Below, piece after piece: positions 1 through 8,934 of a DNA stretch of 64,000 nucleotides (positions are counted from its first letter, which is position 1; every line of letters starts with the position of its first letter). The DNA lies in the NCBI RefSeq assembly GCF_902833145.1, contig NZ_CADFEN010000005.1:124001-188000 (forward strand), in the 5' to 3' direction. The position numbers and the translations under genes were made by a program. The stretch comes from Burkholderia sp. BCC0506. Its GTDB lineage: Bacteria > Pseudomonadota > Gammaproteobacteria > Burkholderiales > Burkholderiaceae. The notes beneath the pieces were generated by a model. It did no database searches and was not told the origin of the DNA. It saw nothing but the letters and a program-made list of their open reading frames with translations.

Positions 1-380
1 TCGGTCTGATCCCCGAATTGATCGGCCGGCTGCCGGTGGTCGCGACGCTCGGCAAGCTCGACGAAGCCGCGCTGATGAAGATCCTGGTCGAGCCGAAGAA
101 TGCGCTCGTCAAGCAGTATCACAAGCTGTTCGCGATGGAGCGCGTCGAGCTGGAAATCCGGCCGGGCGCGCTGCAGGCAGTCGCCCGCAAGGCGATCCGC
201 CGCAAGACCGGCGCGCGCGGTTTGCGTTCGATCATCGAACAGGCGTTGCTCGACGTGATGTACGAGCTGCCGACGATGAAAGGGGTCAGCAAGGTCATCA
301 TCGACGAGAACGTCATCGATGGGGACGGCAAGCCCTTGCTGATCTACGAGGACACGCCGAAGGTGGCGGGTTCGAACTGA
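1..380 (+). CDS. clpX: ATP-dependent Clp protease ATP-binding subunit ClpX (C-terminal part)
   Basis: Only the last 125 or so codons are in the window; the frame is already open at base 3 and ends in TGA at 378-380. ClpX is the AAA+ unfoldase that feeds substrates to the ClpP peptidase in the cytoplasm. The visible part begins in the end of the large AAA+ domain (GLIPELIGR) and carries the small C-terminal domain with the sensor-2 stretch TGARGLRSI. The product ends in a short polar tail, as in other beta-proteobacterial ClpX. It lies directly upstream of lon, the usual order of these two protease genes. Identification is firm although the ATPase core is outside the window. Confidence 0.95.
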   Translation, partial: GLIPELIGRLPVVATLGKLDEAALMKILVEPKNALVKQYHKLFAMERVELEIRPGALQAVARKAIRRKTGARGLRSIIEQALLDVMYELPTMKGVSKVIIDENVIDGDGKPLLIYEDTPKVAGSN

Positions 381-577
381 CCGGCTTGCCGACGATGTTC
401 AGCGAAAAAGGCCGTTCATGAGTCCGTGGGCGGCTTTTTTTCGTTTATCTTGTGGGTAACTCTGACTCGACACGCGGTGGTTACTTTCTTACCGAATATT
501 TCCCGCACTTGAAGGCTTGCAATTCGTTGTGGCGGCCTCAATTACCGAACAATTGATTCCACTCATGGGGAAATGAA
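381..577 (+). other. clpX-lon intergenic region
   Basis: A 197-bp gap. An imperfect hairpin followed by seven T residues (about 405-442) could terminate clpX, but its stem is weak. I looked for a sigma-32 type heat-shock promoter ahead of lon. A CTTGAA element occurs at 508-513, but no convincing partner lies at the right spacing, so no promoter is called. Confidence 0.4.
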
Positions 578-3001
578 ATGTCAGGCACCCAACTTCTCCC
601 GCCGGAACGCATCACGCTCCCGCTGCTGCCGCTGCGGGACGTCGTCGTTTTCCCGCACATGGTCATTCCGCTCTTCGTGGGCCGGCCGAAATCGATCAAG
701 GCCCTCGAAGCAGCGATGGAAGGCGGCAAGCACATCATGCTCGTCGCCCAGAAAACCGCGGCCAAGGACGAACCGACCGAAAAGGACATGTACGAGGTCG
801 GTTGTATCGCCAACATCCTGCAGATGCTGAAGCTGCCGGACGGCACCGTGAAGGTGCTCGTCGAGGGCCTGCAGCGCGCGAAGGCGTTGTCGATCGAAGA
901 GCAGGAGACGCAATTCTCCTGCGAAGTGATGCCGCTCGAGCCCGATCACGCAGACAGCGCCGAAACCGAAGCGCTGCGTCGCGCGATCGTGTCGCAGTTC
1001 GACCAGTACGTGAAGCTGAACAAGAAGATCCCGCCGGAGATCCTCACGTCGCTGTCGGGCATCGACGAAGCGGGCCGCCTCGCCGACATGATCGCCGAGC
1101 GCCTGCCGCTGAAGCTCGACCAGAAGCAGCACATCCTCGAGATGTTCCCGGTCATCGAGCGCCTCGAGCACCTGCTCGCGCAACTCGAAGCCGAGATCGA
1201 CATCCTGCAGGTCGAAAAGCGCATCCGCGGGCGCGTGAAGCGCCAGATGGAAAAGAGCCAGCGCGAGTACTACCTGAACGAGCAGGTCAAGGCGATCCAG
1301 AAGGAACTCGGCGAAGGCGAGGAAGGCGCGGATCTCGAGGAACTCGAGAAGCGCATCAACGCCGCGCGCATGCCGAAGGAAGCCAAGAAGAAGGCCGACG
1401 CCGAACTGAAGAAGCTGAAGCTGATGTCGCCGATGTCGGCGGAAGCGACCGTCGTGCGCAACTACATCGACACGCTGATCGGCCTGCCGTGGCGCAAGAA
1501 GAGCAAGGTCAACAACGATCTGTCGAACGCCGAGCAGGTGCTCGACGAGGATCACTTCGGCCTCGAGAAGGTCAAGGAACGGATCCTCGAGTACCTCGCG
1601 GTGCAACAGCGCGTGGACAAGGTCAAGGCGCCGATCCTGTGCCTCGTCGGGCCTCCGGGCGTCGGCAAGACCTCGCTCGGCCAGTCGATCGCCCGTGCGA
1701 CGAACCGCAAGTTCGTCCGGATGGCGCTCGGCGGCGTGCGTGACGAAGCCGAGATCCGCGGTCACCGCCGGACGTATATCGGTTCGATGCCGGGCAAGAT
1801 CCTGCAAAGTCTCGCGAAGGTCGGCGTGCGCAATCCGCTCTTCCTGCTCGACGAAGTCGACAAGATGGGCATGGATTTCCGCGGCGATCCGTCGTCGGCG
1901 CTGCTCGAAGTGCTCGATCCGGAACAGAACCACACGTTCGCCGACCACTACATCGAAGTCGACTTCGATCTGTCGGACGTGATGTTCGTCGCGACGTCGA
2001 ACTCGCTGAACATCCCGCCGCCGCTGCTCGACCGGATGGAAGTGATCCGTCTGTCGGGCTACACGGAAGACGAGAAGGTCAGCATCGCCCAGCGTTACCT
2101 GCTGCCGAAGCAGAAGAAGAACAACGGGCTGAAGGAAGGCGAGATCGAGGTCACCGAGCAGGCGATCCGCGACATCATCCGCTACTACACGCGCGAAGCC
2201 GGTGTGCGTTCGCTCGAGCGGGAAGTGTCGAAGATCTGCCGCAAGGTCGTGAAGATGCTGCTGCTGAAGAAGGCATCGGGCGCGATCAAGGTCGATGGCG
2301 AAAACCTCGACACGTTCCTCGGCGTGCGCAAGTACGACTTCGGCCTCGCCGCGAAGGAAAACCAGGTCGGTCAGGTGACGGGCCTCGCGTGGACGGAAGT
2401 CGGCGGCGACCTGCTGACGATCGAAGCCGCGGTGATGCCGGGCAAGGGCAACGTGATCCGCACGGGTTCGCTCGGCGACGTGATGAAGGAGTCGGTCGAG
2501 GCCGCACGTTCGGTCGTGCGCTCGCGTTCGCGGCGTCTCGGTATCAAGGACGAAGCGTTCGAGAAGCAGGACATCCACATCCACGTGCCGGAAGGCGCGA
2601 CGCCGAAGGACGGTCCGTCCGCCGGCGGTGCGATGACGACCGCGCTGGTGTCGGTGCTGACGGGTATTCCCGTGCGGGCCGACGTCGCGATGACGGGCGA
2701 AATCACGTTGCGTGGCGAAGTGCTGCCGATCGGCGGGCTGAAGGAGAAGCTGCTGGCGGCGCACCGCGGCGGCATCAAGCTCGTGCTGATCCCGGAAGAG
2801 AACGTGAAGGATCTCGCGGACATTCCGGACAACGTGAAGAACGCGATCGAGATCGTGCCGGTCCGCTGGATCGACAAGGTGCTGGAGCTCGCGCTCGAGC
2901 GTTCGCCGACGCCGCTGCCGCCGGAAGAAGAGGCGAAGGCTGCGGCGCCGGTCGGCGAGGCGGCGAAGGATGCCGGTTCGACGGAAGTCGTCAAGCACTG
3001 A
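578..3001 (+). CDS. lon: ATP-dependent serine protease Lon (LonA)
   Basis: An 807-residue cytoplasmic AAA+ protease that degrades misfolded and short-lived regulatory proteins. The start ATG follows a GGGGAAA ribosome-binding site. The protein has the N-terminal substrate-binding domain beginning [13 protein letters not shown], a coiled-coil middle, a Walker A motif GPPGVGKT at about 358-365, and the C-terminal peptidase domain. The catalytic dyad is visible as Ser681 (DGPSAGG) and Lys724 (GGLKEK), with the same 43-residue spacing as in Escherichia coli Lon. Length is normal. The C-terminal 30 residues are Ala/Glu/Pro-rich. It is followed by a good intrinsic terminator and is probably transcribed apart from the tRNAs. 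Confidence 0.98.
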   Translation: MSGTQLLPPERITLPLLPLRDVVVFPHMVIPLFVGRPKSIKALEAAMEGGKHIMLVAQKTAAKDEPTEKDMYEVGCIANILQMLKLPDGTVKVLVEGLQRAKALSIEEQETQFSCEVMPLEPDHADSAETEALRRAIVSQFDQYVKLNKKIPPEILTSLSGIDEAGRLADMIAERLPLKLDQKQHILEMFPVIERLEHLLAQLEAEIDILQVEKRIRGRVKRQMEKSQREYYLNEQVKAIQKELGEGEEGADLEELEKRINAARMPKEAKKKADAELKKLKLMSPMSAEATVVRNYIDTLIGLPWRKKSKVNNDLSNAEQVLDEDHFGLEKVKERILEYLAVQQRVDKVKAPILCLVGPPGVGKTSLGQSIARATNRKFVRMALGGVRDEAEIRGHRRTYIGSMPGKILQSLAKVGVRNPLFLLDEVDKMGMDFRGDPSSALLEVLDPEQNHTFADHYIEVDFDLSDVMFVATSNSLNIPPPLLDRMEVIRLSGYTEDEKVSIAQRYLLPKQKKNNGLKEGEIEVTEQAIRDIIRYYTREAGVRSLEREVSKICRKVVKMLLLKKASGAIKVDGENLDTFLGVRKYDFGLAAKENQVGQVTGLAWTEVGGDLLTIEAAVMPGKGNVIRTGSLGDVMKESVEAARSVVRSRSRRLGIKDEAFEKQDIHIHVPEGATPKDGPSAGGAMTTALVSVLTGIPVRADVAMTGEITLRGEVLPIGGLKEKLLAAHRGGIKLVLIPEENVKDLADIPDNVKNAIEIVPVRWIDKVLELALERSPTPLPPEEEAKAAAPVGEAAKDAGSTEVVKH

Positions 3002-3037
3002 GAACCTGAACGCCGTCGTTGCTGACGGTTGTTCACG

Positions 3038-3069
3038 AAAACCCGCGGCGGTGTCCGCGGGTTTTTTTA
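3038..3069 (+). terminator. Intrinsic terminator of lon
   Basis: An 8-bp perfect GC stem (ACCCGCGG / CCGCGGGT) around a 6-nt loop, followed by seven T residues, begins about 40 nt after the lon stop codon. Confidence 0.85.
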
Positions 3070-3121
3070 TGCGCATCGGAATCGTGCGTGCCCGCGCGTG
3101 AAAAAAAATTCGCGTGCGGGC

Positions 3122-3150
3122 TTGGCAAAATGATCGGGGATGAATTAAAC
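3122..3150 (+). promoter_or_regulatory. Possible promoter of the tRNA-Val/tRNA-Asp pair
   Basis: TTGGCA and TTAAAC are separated by 17 nt, about 60 nt upstream of tRNA-Val. The -35 is good and the -10 poor. It is the best candidate between the lon terminator and the tRNAs, but only suggestive. Confidence 0.3.
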
Positions 3151-3210
3151 TTGCGGGCTCGCTGATTGTTGATGCGGAAACGCAGATCGCAGTCGGAACG
3201 AATCGGAAAC

Positions 3211-3286
3211 GGGTGCTTAGCTCAGCTGGTAGAGCGGCGCCCTTACAAGGCGTAGGTCGGGGGTTCGAACCCCTCAGCACCCACCA
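3211..3286 (+). tRNA. tRNA-Val (anticodon TAC)
   Basis: A complete 76-nt cloverleaf. The acceptor stem pairs GGGTGCT with AGCACCC, the D-loop has AGCTGGTAG, the anticodon loop is CTTACAA with anticodon TAC (valine, GTA codons), and the T-loop is GGTTCGAAC. The 3' CCA is encoded. It lies 23 nt before tRNA-Asp, and the two are probably one transcript. Confidence 0.97.
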
Positions 3287-3309
3287 GTTTCACGATTCAG
3301 CCAGACCAA

Positions 3310-3386
3310 GGAGCGGTAGTTCAGTCGGTTAGAATACCGGCCTGTCACGCCGGGGGTCGCGGGTTCGAGTCCCGTCCGCTCCGCCA
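3310..3386 (+). tRNA. tRNA-Asp (anticodon GTC)
   Basis: A complete 77-nt cloverleaf. The acceptor stem pairs GGAGCGG with CCGCTCC, the anticodon loop CTGTCAC carries GTC (aspartate), the T-loop is GGTTCGAGT, and CCA is encoded. The last 21 nt are duplicated 185 bp downstream as part of a larger repeat (3366-3487 and 3551-3672). Confidence 0.97.
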
Positions 3387-3487
3387 AACAAACAACAATG
3401 CCCGCCTTGTGCGGGCATTGTTGTTTGTGCATCCGGCTTGCGTCCGCTTGCGGGCGCGTGACCGCGGAGTGGAGGAAGCCGCCTGCG
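3366..3487. repeat. tRNA-Asp-linked direct repeat, copy 1
   Basis: A 122-bp segment that begins inside the T-arm of tRNA-Asp, so its first 21 bp are the 3' end of the tRNA. It recurs at 3551-3672 with only four mismatches. It contains an 18-bp perfect hairpin and a tail ending GCCGCCTGCG. The repeat period is 185 bp. The architecture resembles the repeats downstream of E. coli tyrT, where each unit also contains the 3' end of the preceding tRNA; that resemblance is in structure, not sequence. Confidence 0.9.
3388..3428 (+). terminator. Hairpin terminator after tRNA-Asp (repeat copy 1)
   Basis: An 18-bp perfect stem, from ACAAACAACA to its complement, around a CTTGT loop, starting one base after the tRNA CCA. 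The descending arm is T-rich (TTGTTGTTTG) but no pure T run follows. It probably terminates or helps process the tRNA transcript. Confidence 0.65.
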
Positions 3488-3531
3488 CGGCTTCCGGCGG
3501 GACTCGAAGGGTTGCGCGTGCACGCGCAACC
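3474..3531. repeat. Tandem inverted repeats between the two tRNA-linked repeat copies
   Basis: Two perfect inverted repeats lie here. At 3474-3495, GGAAGCCGC and GCGGCTTCC flank a CTGC loop. At 3510-3531 there is an uninterrupted 22-bp palindrome whose arm is GGTTGCGCGTG. In addition CGGGACTCG at 3498-3506 can pair with the tRNA-derived CGAGTCCCG at 3551-3559, enclosing the palindrome. No reading frame here looks coding. Confidence 0.75.
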
Positions 3532-3550
3532 GCGGCCTGCAGGATGTGGG

Positions 3551-3672
3551 CGAGTCCCGTCCGCTCCGCCAAACAAACAACAATGCCCGCCTTGTGCGGG
3601 CATTGTTGTTTGTGCATCCGGTTTGCGCCCGCTTGCGGGTGCGTGACCGCGGAGCGGAGGAAGCCGCCTGCG
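3551..3672. repeat. tRNA-Asp-linked direct repeat, copy 2 (with pseudo-tRNA 3' end)
   Basis: The second copy of the 122-bp repeat. Bases 3551-3571 reproduce the last 21 nt of tRNA-Asp including CCA, without the rest of the tRNA. The copied hairpin lies at 3573-3613. Similarity stops at the GCCGCCTGCG tail, after which the sequence leads into the ppiD upstream region. Confidence 0.9.
3573..3613 (+). terminator. Hairpin terminator (repeat copy 2)
   Basis: An exact duplicate of the 18-bp stem hairpin at 3388-3428, again beginning directly after a CCA end. It may act as a back-up terminator for tRNA transcription. Confidence 0.55.
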
Positions 3673-3735
3673 TTTTATCCCGTCCCACCCCGTATGTTGT
3701 AATATCGGACGTTTTGTCCAATTTTCCCGTCACGC

Positions 3736-5670
3736 ATGCTCGATTTCTTCCGTAATCACCAGCGCCTGATGATGGCGCTCCTGCTCCTGATCGTGTTGCC
3801 GGGGCTGGGTTTCGTCGGGATCCAAGGCTTCCGCGGCTTCTTCGACGACAGTGCGAACGTCGCGGCAGTCAACGGGCACAAGATCACGCGGGTCGAATTC
3901 GACGGCGCGTTCCGCCAGCAGATCGACCAGGCGCGCCAGGCGCTCGGCGGCCAGTTCGACATCAAGATGTTCGATACGCCCGAGCATCGCAAGCAGGTGC
4001 TCGACGGCCTGATCCAGCAACGTGTGCTGGCCGACGAGACGCAACGCCTGCACCTGACTGCCTCCGACAACGCCGTGCGCGACGCGCTGATGAGCGACCC
4101 GATGATCGCGTCGCTGAAGAAGCCCGACGGGACGATCGACGTCGAGCGCTATGCGCAACTGCTGTCGTTCCAGGGGATGACGCCCGAGCAGTACCAGGAG
4201 CGCGTGCGTTACAGCCTCGCGTTGCAGCAGATTCCGGCGAGCATCGTGTCGAGCGCATTCACGCCGAAGAGCCTTGCGCAACGCCTGTCCGAACTCGCCG
4301 CGCAGCAGCGTGAAGTGCAGGCGCTCGTGCTGAAGACGAGCGACTTCGCGGCGAAGGTCCAGCCGACCGACGCGCAGCTCACCGCGTACTACGACGCGCA
4401 CAAGCAGAGCTTCGCGACGCCGGAAACCGCGACGATCCAGTACCTCGTCTATTCGCCGGCGGCCGCGGCCGCGAGCGCGCAGCCGACCGAGGCGGACATC
4501 AAGAAGTTCTACGACGACAACCCGACGCACTTCCGCACCGAAGCGCAGGTGCGCGTGAGCCACATCTTCATCGCCGCGCCGGGCAGCGCCAGCGCGGCCG
4601 ACAAGGCGGCGGCAAAGGCGAAGGCCGAGCAACTGCTCGCCGACGTGAAGACCCATCCGGATCAATTCGCGCAGATCGCGCAGAAGGATTCGCAGGACGC
4701 GCCGTCGGCGGCGAAGGGCGGCGACCTCGGCTTCATCACGCGCGGCTCGACCGCGGGCGGCAAGGCGTTCGACGATGCCGCGTTCTCGCTGAAGCAGGGC
4801 GACGTCAGCGGCATCGTGCAGTCGGATCTCGGTTTCCACATCCTGAAGGCGACCGAAGTGAAGCCGGCGGTCGTCAAGCCGTTCGCGGAAGTGAAGGACC
4901 AGATCGCGGCCGACCTGAAGCAGCAGTACGCGTCGAAGGCGTTCTCGGACAACGCGGAAGGGTTCACGTCGACCGTCTACGAAAAGGCGAAGACGCTGCA
5001 GCCGGCCGCGGACAAGTACAAGCTGACGATCCAGACGGCCACCGTCACGCCGACGCCGAATCCGCAACTGCCGCCGACGAGCCCGTTGAACAATCCGAAG
5101 TTCCTGGCCGCCGTGTTCGCGAACGACGCGGTGAAGAACCAGAACAACACGCAGGCGATCGACGTCGGCAACAACACGCTGATCTCGGCGCGCGTGACCG
5201 ACTACAAGCCGGCTGCCGTGCCCGCGCTCGACGCGATCAAGGACGTCGTGCGCCAGAAGGTCATCGCCGAGCAGGCCGCGGAACTCGCGAAAAAGGACGG
5301 TGCGGCGAAGCTGGCCGAGCTGCAGAAGTCGAAGTCGACCGACGGGTTCTCGGCCGCGCAGAAGGTGTCGCGCACGCAGTCGCAAGGCCTGACGCCGGCT
5401 GCGCTGAGCGCCGTCTACAAGGTCGATGCGAAGACGCTGCCGGCTTACGTCGGCGTCGATCTGGGCGCGGACGGTTATGCGATCTATCGCGTGAACGCGG
5501 TGATCCCGGGTTCGGCGGTCGATCCGCAGCAACTGGCGGCCGCGCAGCAGCAGATGGCGCAGGTCGACGCGCAAAGCGAAGGCGAGGCGTACCTCGCCGC
5601 GCTGCGCGACCGCTCGAAGGTGAAGCTGTACGGCACGACGGCGAGCCAGCAGCAGGACGGCGACAACTGA
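3736..5670 (+). CDS. ppiD: Periplasmic folding factor PpiD (SurA_N / parvulin domain protein)
   Basis: A 644-residue inner-membrane-anchored chaperone. A short cytoplasmic start (MLDFFRNHQR) is followed by one transmembrane helix at about 12-32, and the rest should be periplasmic. A SurA_N-type chaperone region follows the membrane segment. One parvulin peptidyl-prolyl isomerase domain lies at about 272-370 (VSHIF, GGDLGF, GFHILK). The C-terminal third is the second chaperone half typical of PpiD. In this family the protein works near the Sec translocon on newly exported proteins. Position after lon and the tRNAs is conserved in related species. An AT-rich TAATAT at 3700-3705 is a possible -10. 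A strong terminator follows. Confidence 0.93.
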   Translation: MLDFFRNHQRLMMALLLLIVLPGLGFVGIQGFRGFFDDSANVAAVNGHKITRVEFDGAFRQQIDQARQALGGQFDIKMFDTPEHRKQVLDGLIQQRVLADETQRLHLTASDNAVRDALMSDPMIASLKKPDGTIDVERYAQLLSFQGMTPEQYQERVRYSLALQQIPASIVSSAFTPKSLAQRLSELAAQQREVQALVLKTSDFAAKVQPTDAQLTAYYDAHKQSFATPETATIQYLVYSPAAAAASAQPTEADIKKFYDDNPTHFRTEAQVRVSHIFIAAPGSASAADKAAAKAKAEQLLADVKTHPDQFAQIAQKDSQDAPSAAKGGDLGFITRGSTAGGKAFDDAAFSLKQGDVSGIVQSDLGFHILKATEVKPAVVKPFAEVKDQIAADLKQQYASKAFSDNAEGFTSTVYEKAKTLQPAADKYKLTIQTATVTPTPNPQLPPTSPLNNPKFLAAVFANDAVKNQNNTQAIDVGNNTLISARVTDYKPAAVPALDAIKDVVRQKVIAEQAAELAKKDGAAKLAELQKSKSTDGFSAAQKVSRTQSQGLTPAALSAVYKVDAKTLPAYVGVDLGADGYAIYRVNAVIPGSAVDPQQLAAAQQQMAQVDAQSEGEAYLAALRDRSKVKLYGTTASQQQDGDN

Positions 5671-5696
5671 GCATCGTTTCGCCCGCAACAACCATC

Positions 5697-5727
5697 GAAA
5701 AGCCCCGCGCGACGCGGGGCTTTTTGT
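5697..5727 (+). terminator. Intrinsic terminator of ppiD
   Basis: A GCCCCGCG / CGCGGGGC stem with a three-base loop, flanked by AAAA and TTTTTGTTTTT. The A-run on the left means it can also work for tesA on the minus strand, which ends 20 nt away. Confidence 0.85.
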
Positions 5728-5747
5728 TTTTCGGTGCGCGGCTGCGC

Positions 5748-6416
5748 TCAGCCGTGCGGCTTGCCGAGCAACGGCTTCAGCGCCGGCCACACGTTGTCGA
5801 GCAGGATGCGCTGGGCCGGCTGCGCCGGATGCATCTGGTCGGCCTGGAACATCTCGGGTTTGTTCTCGATGCCGGCCAGCAGGAACGGCACGAGCGGTAC
5901 GCCGAGATCCTTCGACAGCCGCGTATAGACCGCGTGGAACTTCTGCGTGTAGTCGGGGCCGTAATTGGGCGGCACGTACATGCCGACCAGCACGACCTTC
6001 GCCCGCGCCTGCCGCGCGCCGGCGATGATGTCGCGCAGGTTCTGCTCGGTCGTCGCGAGCGGTACGCCGCGCAGCGCATCGTTCGAACCGAGCTCGACGA
6101 CGACGATCGACGGCTTGAGCCGCTGCAGCACCGCGGGCAGCCGTGCCCGGCCGCCGCTCGTGGTGTCGCCGCTGACGCTCGCGTTCGCGACGCTATAATC
6201 GATTCGCTCGGTCGTGAGCCGTTGCCGCAGCAGCGCCACCCAGCCGGTGTCGCGCGGCAATCCGTATTCGGCCGACAGGCTGTCGCCCAGCACGACGATC
6301 ACGGGCGGGCTCGATGCCGGCGCCGTCGCGGCGCGTGCGGGCACGCCGACGGCCAGCAGGGTGCCCAGCAGCGCGGCGGCCGCCGCGCGTCTTTTCCAGC
6401 GAAATGTCGTGTCCAT
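5748..6416 (-). CDS. tesA: Arylesterase / lysophospholipase, SGNH (GDSL) hydrolase TesA
   Basis: A 222-residue exported esterase of the TesA type, which hydrolyses thioesters and lysophospholipid esters in the periplasm. The start at 6416 gives a clean signal peptide ending near ARAA (about residue 30). The SGNH blocks are visible: Gly44-Asp45-Ser46 with the nucleophile serine, the oxyanion block GSND, and Asp193-x-x-His196 near the C-terminus. Longer open frames upstream have no signal peptide at their start. The gene is divergent from ybbA, as in E. coli, and the two start codons overlap by two bases. Confidence 0.9.
   Translation of the reverse strand: MDTTFRWKRRAAAAALLGTLLAVGVPARAATAPASSPPVIVVLGDSLSAEYGLPRDTGWVALLRQRLTTERIDYSVANASVSGDTTSGGRARLPAVLQRLKPSIVVVELGSNDALRGVPLATTEQNLRDIIAGARQARAKVVLVGMYVPPNYGPDYTQKFHAVYTRLSKDLGVPLVPFLLAGIENKPEMFQADQMHPAQPAQRILLDNVWPALKPLLGKPHG
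6171..6199 (+). promoter_or_regulatory. Candidate ybbA promoter inside tesA
   Basis: A perfect TATAAT at 6194-6199 on the plus strand with GCTGAC 17 nt upstream. Because the tesA and ybbA start codons overlap, any ybbA promoter must lie within tesA. This one would give a leader of about 210 nt. The -35 is weak. Confidence 0.4.
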
Positions 6417-7128
6417 GTTCAAGATTACCGATCCGATCATCGAAGTCCATGACGTGTGCAAGCGGGTCGCCGATGCAACGGGCGAGCTGACGATCCTCGA
6501 CGGCATCACGCTTGCCGTGCAGGCGGGCAGCAGCCTCGCGATCGTCGGCGCGTCGGGGTCGGGCAAATCGACGCTGCTCGGCCTGCTTGCGGGGTTGGAC
6601 AGCGCGACGAGCGGCACGGTTCGCCTGCTCGGTCGCGCACTCGACCAGCTCGACGAGGACGAACGCGCGGCGTTGCGCAACGGTGCGGTCGGATTCGTGT
6701 TCCAGTCGTTCCAGCTGATGCCGCACCTGACGGCGCTCGAGAACGTGATGCTGCCGCTCGAACTGCAGGGCGGTATCAGTGCGCGCGAGGCGGCCGACCG
6801 CGCTCGCGCGCTGCTGGTGCAGGTCGGTCTCGGCGAACGCACCGCGCATTATCCGAAGCTGCTGTCGGGCGGCGAACAGCAGCGCGTCGCGCTCGCGCGC
6901 GCATTTGTCACGCGCCCGGCGATCCTGTTCGCCGACGAGCCGACCGGCAGCCTCGACGCGGCCACCGGCCACGCGGTCATCGACCTGATGTTCGAACTGA
7001 ACCGCACGCATGGCGCGACGCTCGTGCTCGTGACGCACGATATCGAACTCGCGCGCCGCTGCGCCACCACCGTGACGCTCGACGCCGGCCGCATCGTCGC
7101 GCCGCACGCGGCTTCCCGCGGCGCGTGA
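6415..7128 (+). CDS. ybbA: ABC transporter ATP-binding protein YbbA (MacB/LolD-type)
   Basis: A 237-residue cytoplasmic ATPase of the LolD/MacB/YbbA class. Walker A is GASGSGKST at 45-53, the ABC signature is LSGGEQQRVALARA, and Walker B is ILFADEPTGSLD. In many genomes ybbA sits next to ybbP, a FtsX-type permease, but here pgi on the other strand follows, so the membrane partner is encoded elsewhere. The frame is open further upstream, but homology begins at MFKITD, so 6415 is used. In E. coli too, ybbA and tesA are divergent neighbours. The transported substrate is not known from the sequence. Confidence 0.9.
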   Translation: MFKITDPIIEVHDVCKRVADATGELTILDGITLAVQAGSSLAIVGASGSGKSTLLGLLAGLDSATSGTVRLLGRALDQLDEDERAALRNGAVGFVFQSFQLMPHLTALENVMLPLELQGGISAREAADRARALLVQVGLGERTAHYPKLLSGGEQQRVALARAFVTRPAILFADEPTGSLDAATGHAVIDLMFELNRTHGATLVLVTHDIELARRCATTVTLDAGRIVAPHAASRGA

Positions 7129-7200
7129 AGGCGCCTGCGGCCGGCCGCGCGGGGCGAATCGGCGCGGCCGGCAACGGCATGACACCGTCGCGTCAGTGCT

Positions 7201-8823
7201 TCAACGCTTGAGCGCCGCGCGGGCGCGCTCGATCAGCGCCGTGGTCGACGAGTCGTGCTTCGCCGGGTCGACCGATTCGGCCGACAGGTCGGCTTCGACG
7301 ACCTTGCCGAGAATCTTGCCGAGCTCGACGCCCCACTGGTCGAACGGATTGATGTCCCACACCGTCGCCTGCACGAGCACCTTGTGCTCGTAGAGCGCGA
7401 TCAGCGCGCCGAGCGCGCGCGGCGTCAGCGCATCGACGAGCAGCGTCGTGGTCGGGCGGTTGCCGGGGAACGTCAGGTGCGGCGCGAGCGCTTCCTTGCC
7501 GGGCCCGGCGACCTGGCGCGCTTCTTCGAGCGTGCGGCCGAGCATCAGTGCCTCGCTTTGCGCGAAGCAGTTCGCGAGCAGCTTCGGATGATGGCTCGCG
7601 AGCGGATGCTCGGGCGTCAGCACCGCGATGAAGTCGATCGGCACGATCGTGGGCCCCTGGTGCAGCATCTGGAAGAACGCATGCTGGCCGTTGGTGCCCG
7701 GCTCGCCCCACGTGACGGCCGACGTTGGATAGTCGACGAAGCGGCCGTCCAGGCGCGCGGATTTGCCGTTGCTCTCCATTTCGAGCTGCTGCAGGTACGA
7801 CGGCAGGTAGTGCAGCGCTTCCGAATACGGCGCGACGAGATAGCTCTGCGAGCCGAAGAAATTCCGGTACCAGATGCCGATCAGGCCGAGCAGCACCGGC
7901 AGGTTGCGCTCGAGCGGCGCTTCGCGGAAGTGACGGTCCATGTCGTTCGCGCCGGCCAGCAGCTCGTCGAACTGTTCGGGGCCGACCGCGATCATGATCG
8001 ACAGGCCGACCGCCGACCACAGCGAATAGCGGCCGCCGACCCAATCCCACATCTCGAACACGTTGTCCGCGGCGATACCGAACTTCACGACTTCGGCCGG
8101 GTTCGCCGACACGCCGACGAAGTGCTTCGCGAGCGCGTCCTCGGGGCAGCCGCGCGCGACGAACCAGTCGCGCAGCGAGCGTGCGTTCGTCATCGTCTCG
8201 AGCGTCGTGAAGGTCTTCGACACGATGATCGCGAGCGTTTCCTCGGGGTCGACCTGTTCGAGCACGCGTGCGAGATCGGCGCCGTCGACGTTCGACACGA
8301 AATGGGTGGAAATCTCGGGCGTCGCGACGTGGTGCAGTGCATGCACGACCATCTTCGGCCCGAGATCCGAGCCGCCGATGCCGATGTTGATCACGTGGCG
8401 GATGCGCTTGCCCGTATAGCCCGTCCACGTGCCGCTGCGCACGGCGCGCGCGAACGTCGCCATCTTCGCGCGCTCGGCGCTCACCTGCGCGTGGAACGGC
8501 GCGTGCGGGTCGGTCGCGCGCAGCGCGGTGTGGAGTGCTGCGCGGCCTTCGGTCGGGTTGACGATCTCGCCCGCGAACATCGCGTCGCGGCGCGCTTCGA
8601 CGCCCGCGTCGCGCGCGAGCTGCACGAGCAGGCGTACCGTTTCGTCATCGATGCGGTTCTTCGAGAAATCGGCCGCGAGACCGCCGCCCGGAATCGTGAA
8701 GCGTTCGGCGCGGGTCGGTGCGCGATCGTTTTCCGGCGCGAACCAGTCGCGCAGCCGCGCGTGGCGGATCTGTTCGAAGTGGGATTGAAGGGCAGTCCAG
8801 GCGGGGAGCGATTTCAGCGTCAT
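7201..8823 (-). CDS. pgi: Glucose-6-phosphate isomerase
   Basis: A 540-residue cytoplasmic enzyme interconverting glucose-6-phosphate and fructose-6-phosphate. Family signatures are present: the sugar-phosphate loop [12 protein letters not shown], the conserved [15 protein letters not shown], and [12 protein letters not shown] near the C-terminus. Length matches proteobacterial Pgi. The start at 8823 (MTLKSLPAW) is preferred over in-frame codons further upstream because homology begins there. A minus-strand TATACT at 8923-8928 could be the -10 of its promoter, without a good -35. nnrE/D lies upstream on the same strand. Confidence 0.96.
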   Translation of the reverse strand: MTLKSLPAWTALQSHFEQIRHARLRDWFAPENDRAPTRAERFTIPGGGLAADFSKNRIDDETVRLLVQLARDAGVEARRDAMFAGEIVNPTEGRAALHTALRATDPHAPFHAQVSAERAKMATFARAVRSGTWTGYTGKRIRHVINIGIGGSDLGPKMVVHALHHVATPEISTHFVSNVDGADLARVLEQVDPEETLAIIVSKTFTTLETMTNARSLRDWFVARGCPEDALAKHFVGVSANPAEVVKFGIAADNVFEMWDWVGGRYSLWSAVGLSIMIAVGPEQFDELLAGANDMDRHFREAPLERNLPVLLGLIGIWYRNFFGSQSYLVAPYSEALHYLPSYLQQLEMESNGKSARLDGRFVDYPTSAVTWGEPGTNGQHAFFQMLHQGPTIVPIDFIAVLTPEHPLASHHPKLLANCFAQSEALMLGRTLEEARQVAGPGKEALAPHLTFPGNRPTTTLLVDALTPRALGALIALYEHKVLVQATVWDINPFDQWGVELGKILGKVVEADLSAESVDPAKHDSSTTALIERARAALKR

Positions 8824-8934
8824 GACGGTTCGAGTGAAGCGTGAATCGGGAGGAATGCCGCGCCGGCTCATCGGGATCGGAAAGCCGGCGGACGAGAACG
8901 CCCGCCGTGCGGCGGGGCAGTCAGTATAGCGGCG

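Noticed and set aside
581-3280. An 899-codon open frame on the minus strand across lon
   Set aside because: Antisense shadow of lon caused by GC-rich third positions. Its product is Arg/His-rich with no domain, while the plus-strand frame is Lon in full.
3366-3571. attL/attR of an integrated element at tRNA-Asp
   Set aside because: The two tRNA-end copies enclose only about 164 bp with no integrase or cargo, and the similarity runs on for 100 bp past the tRNA. A tandem repeat explains it better.
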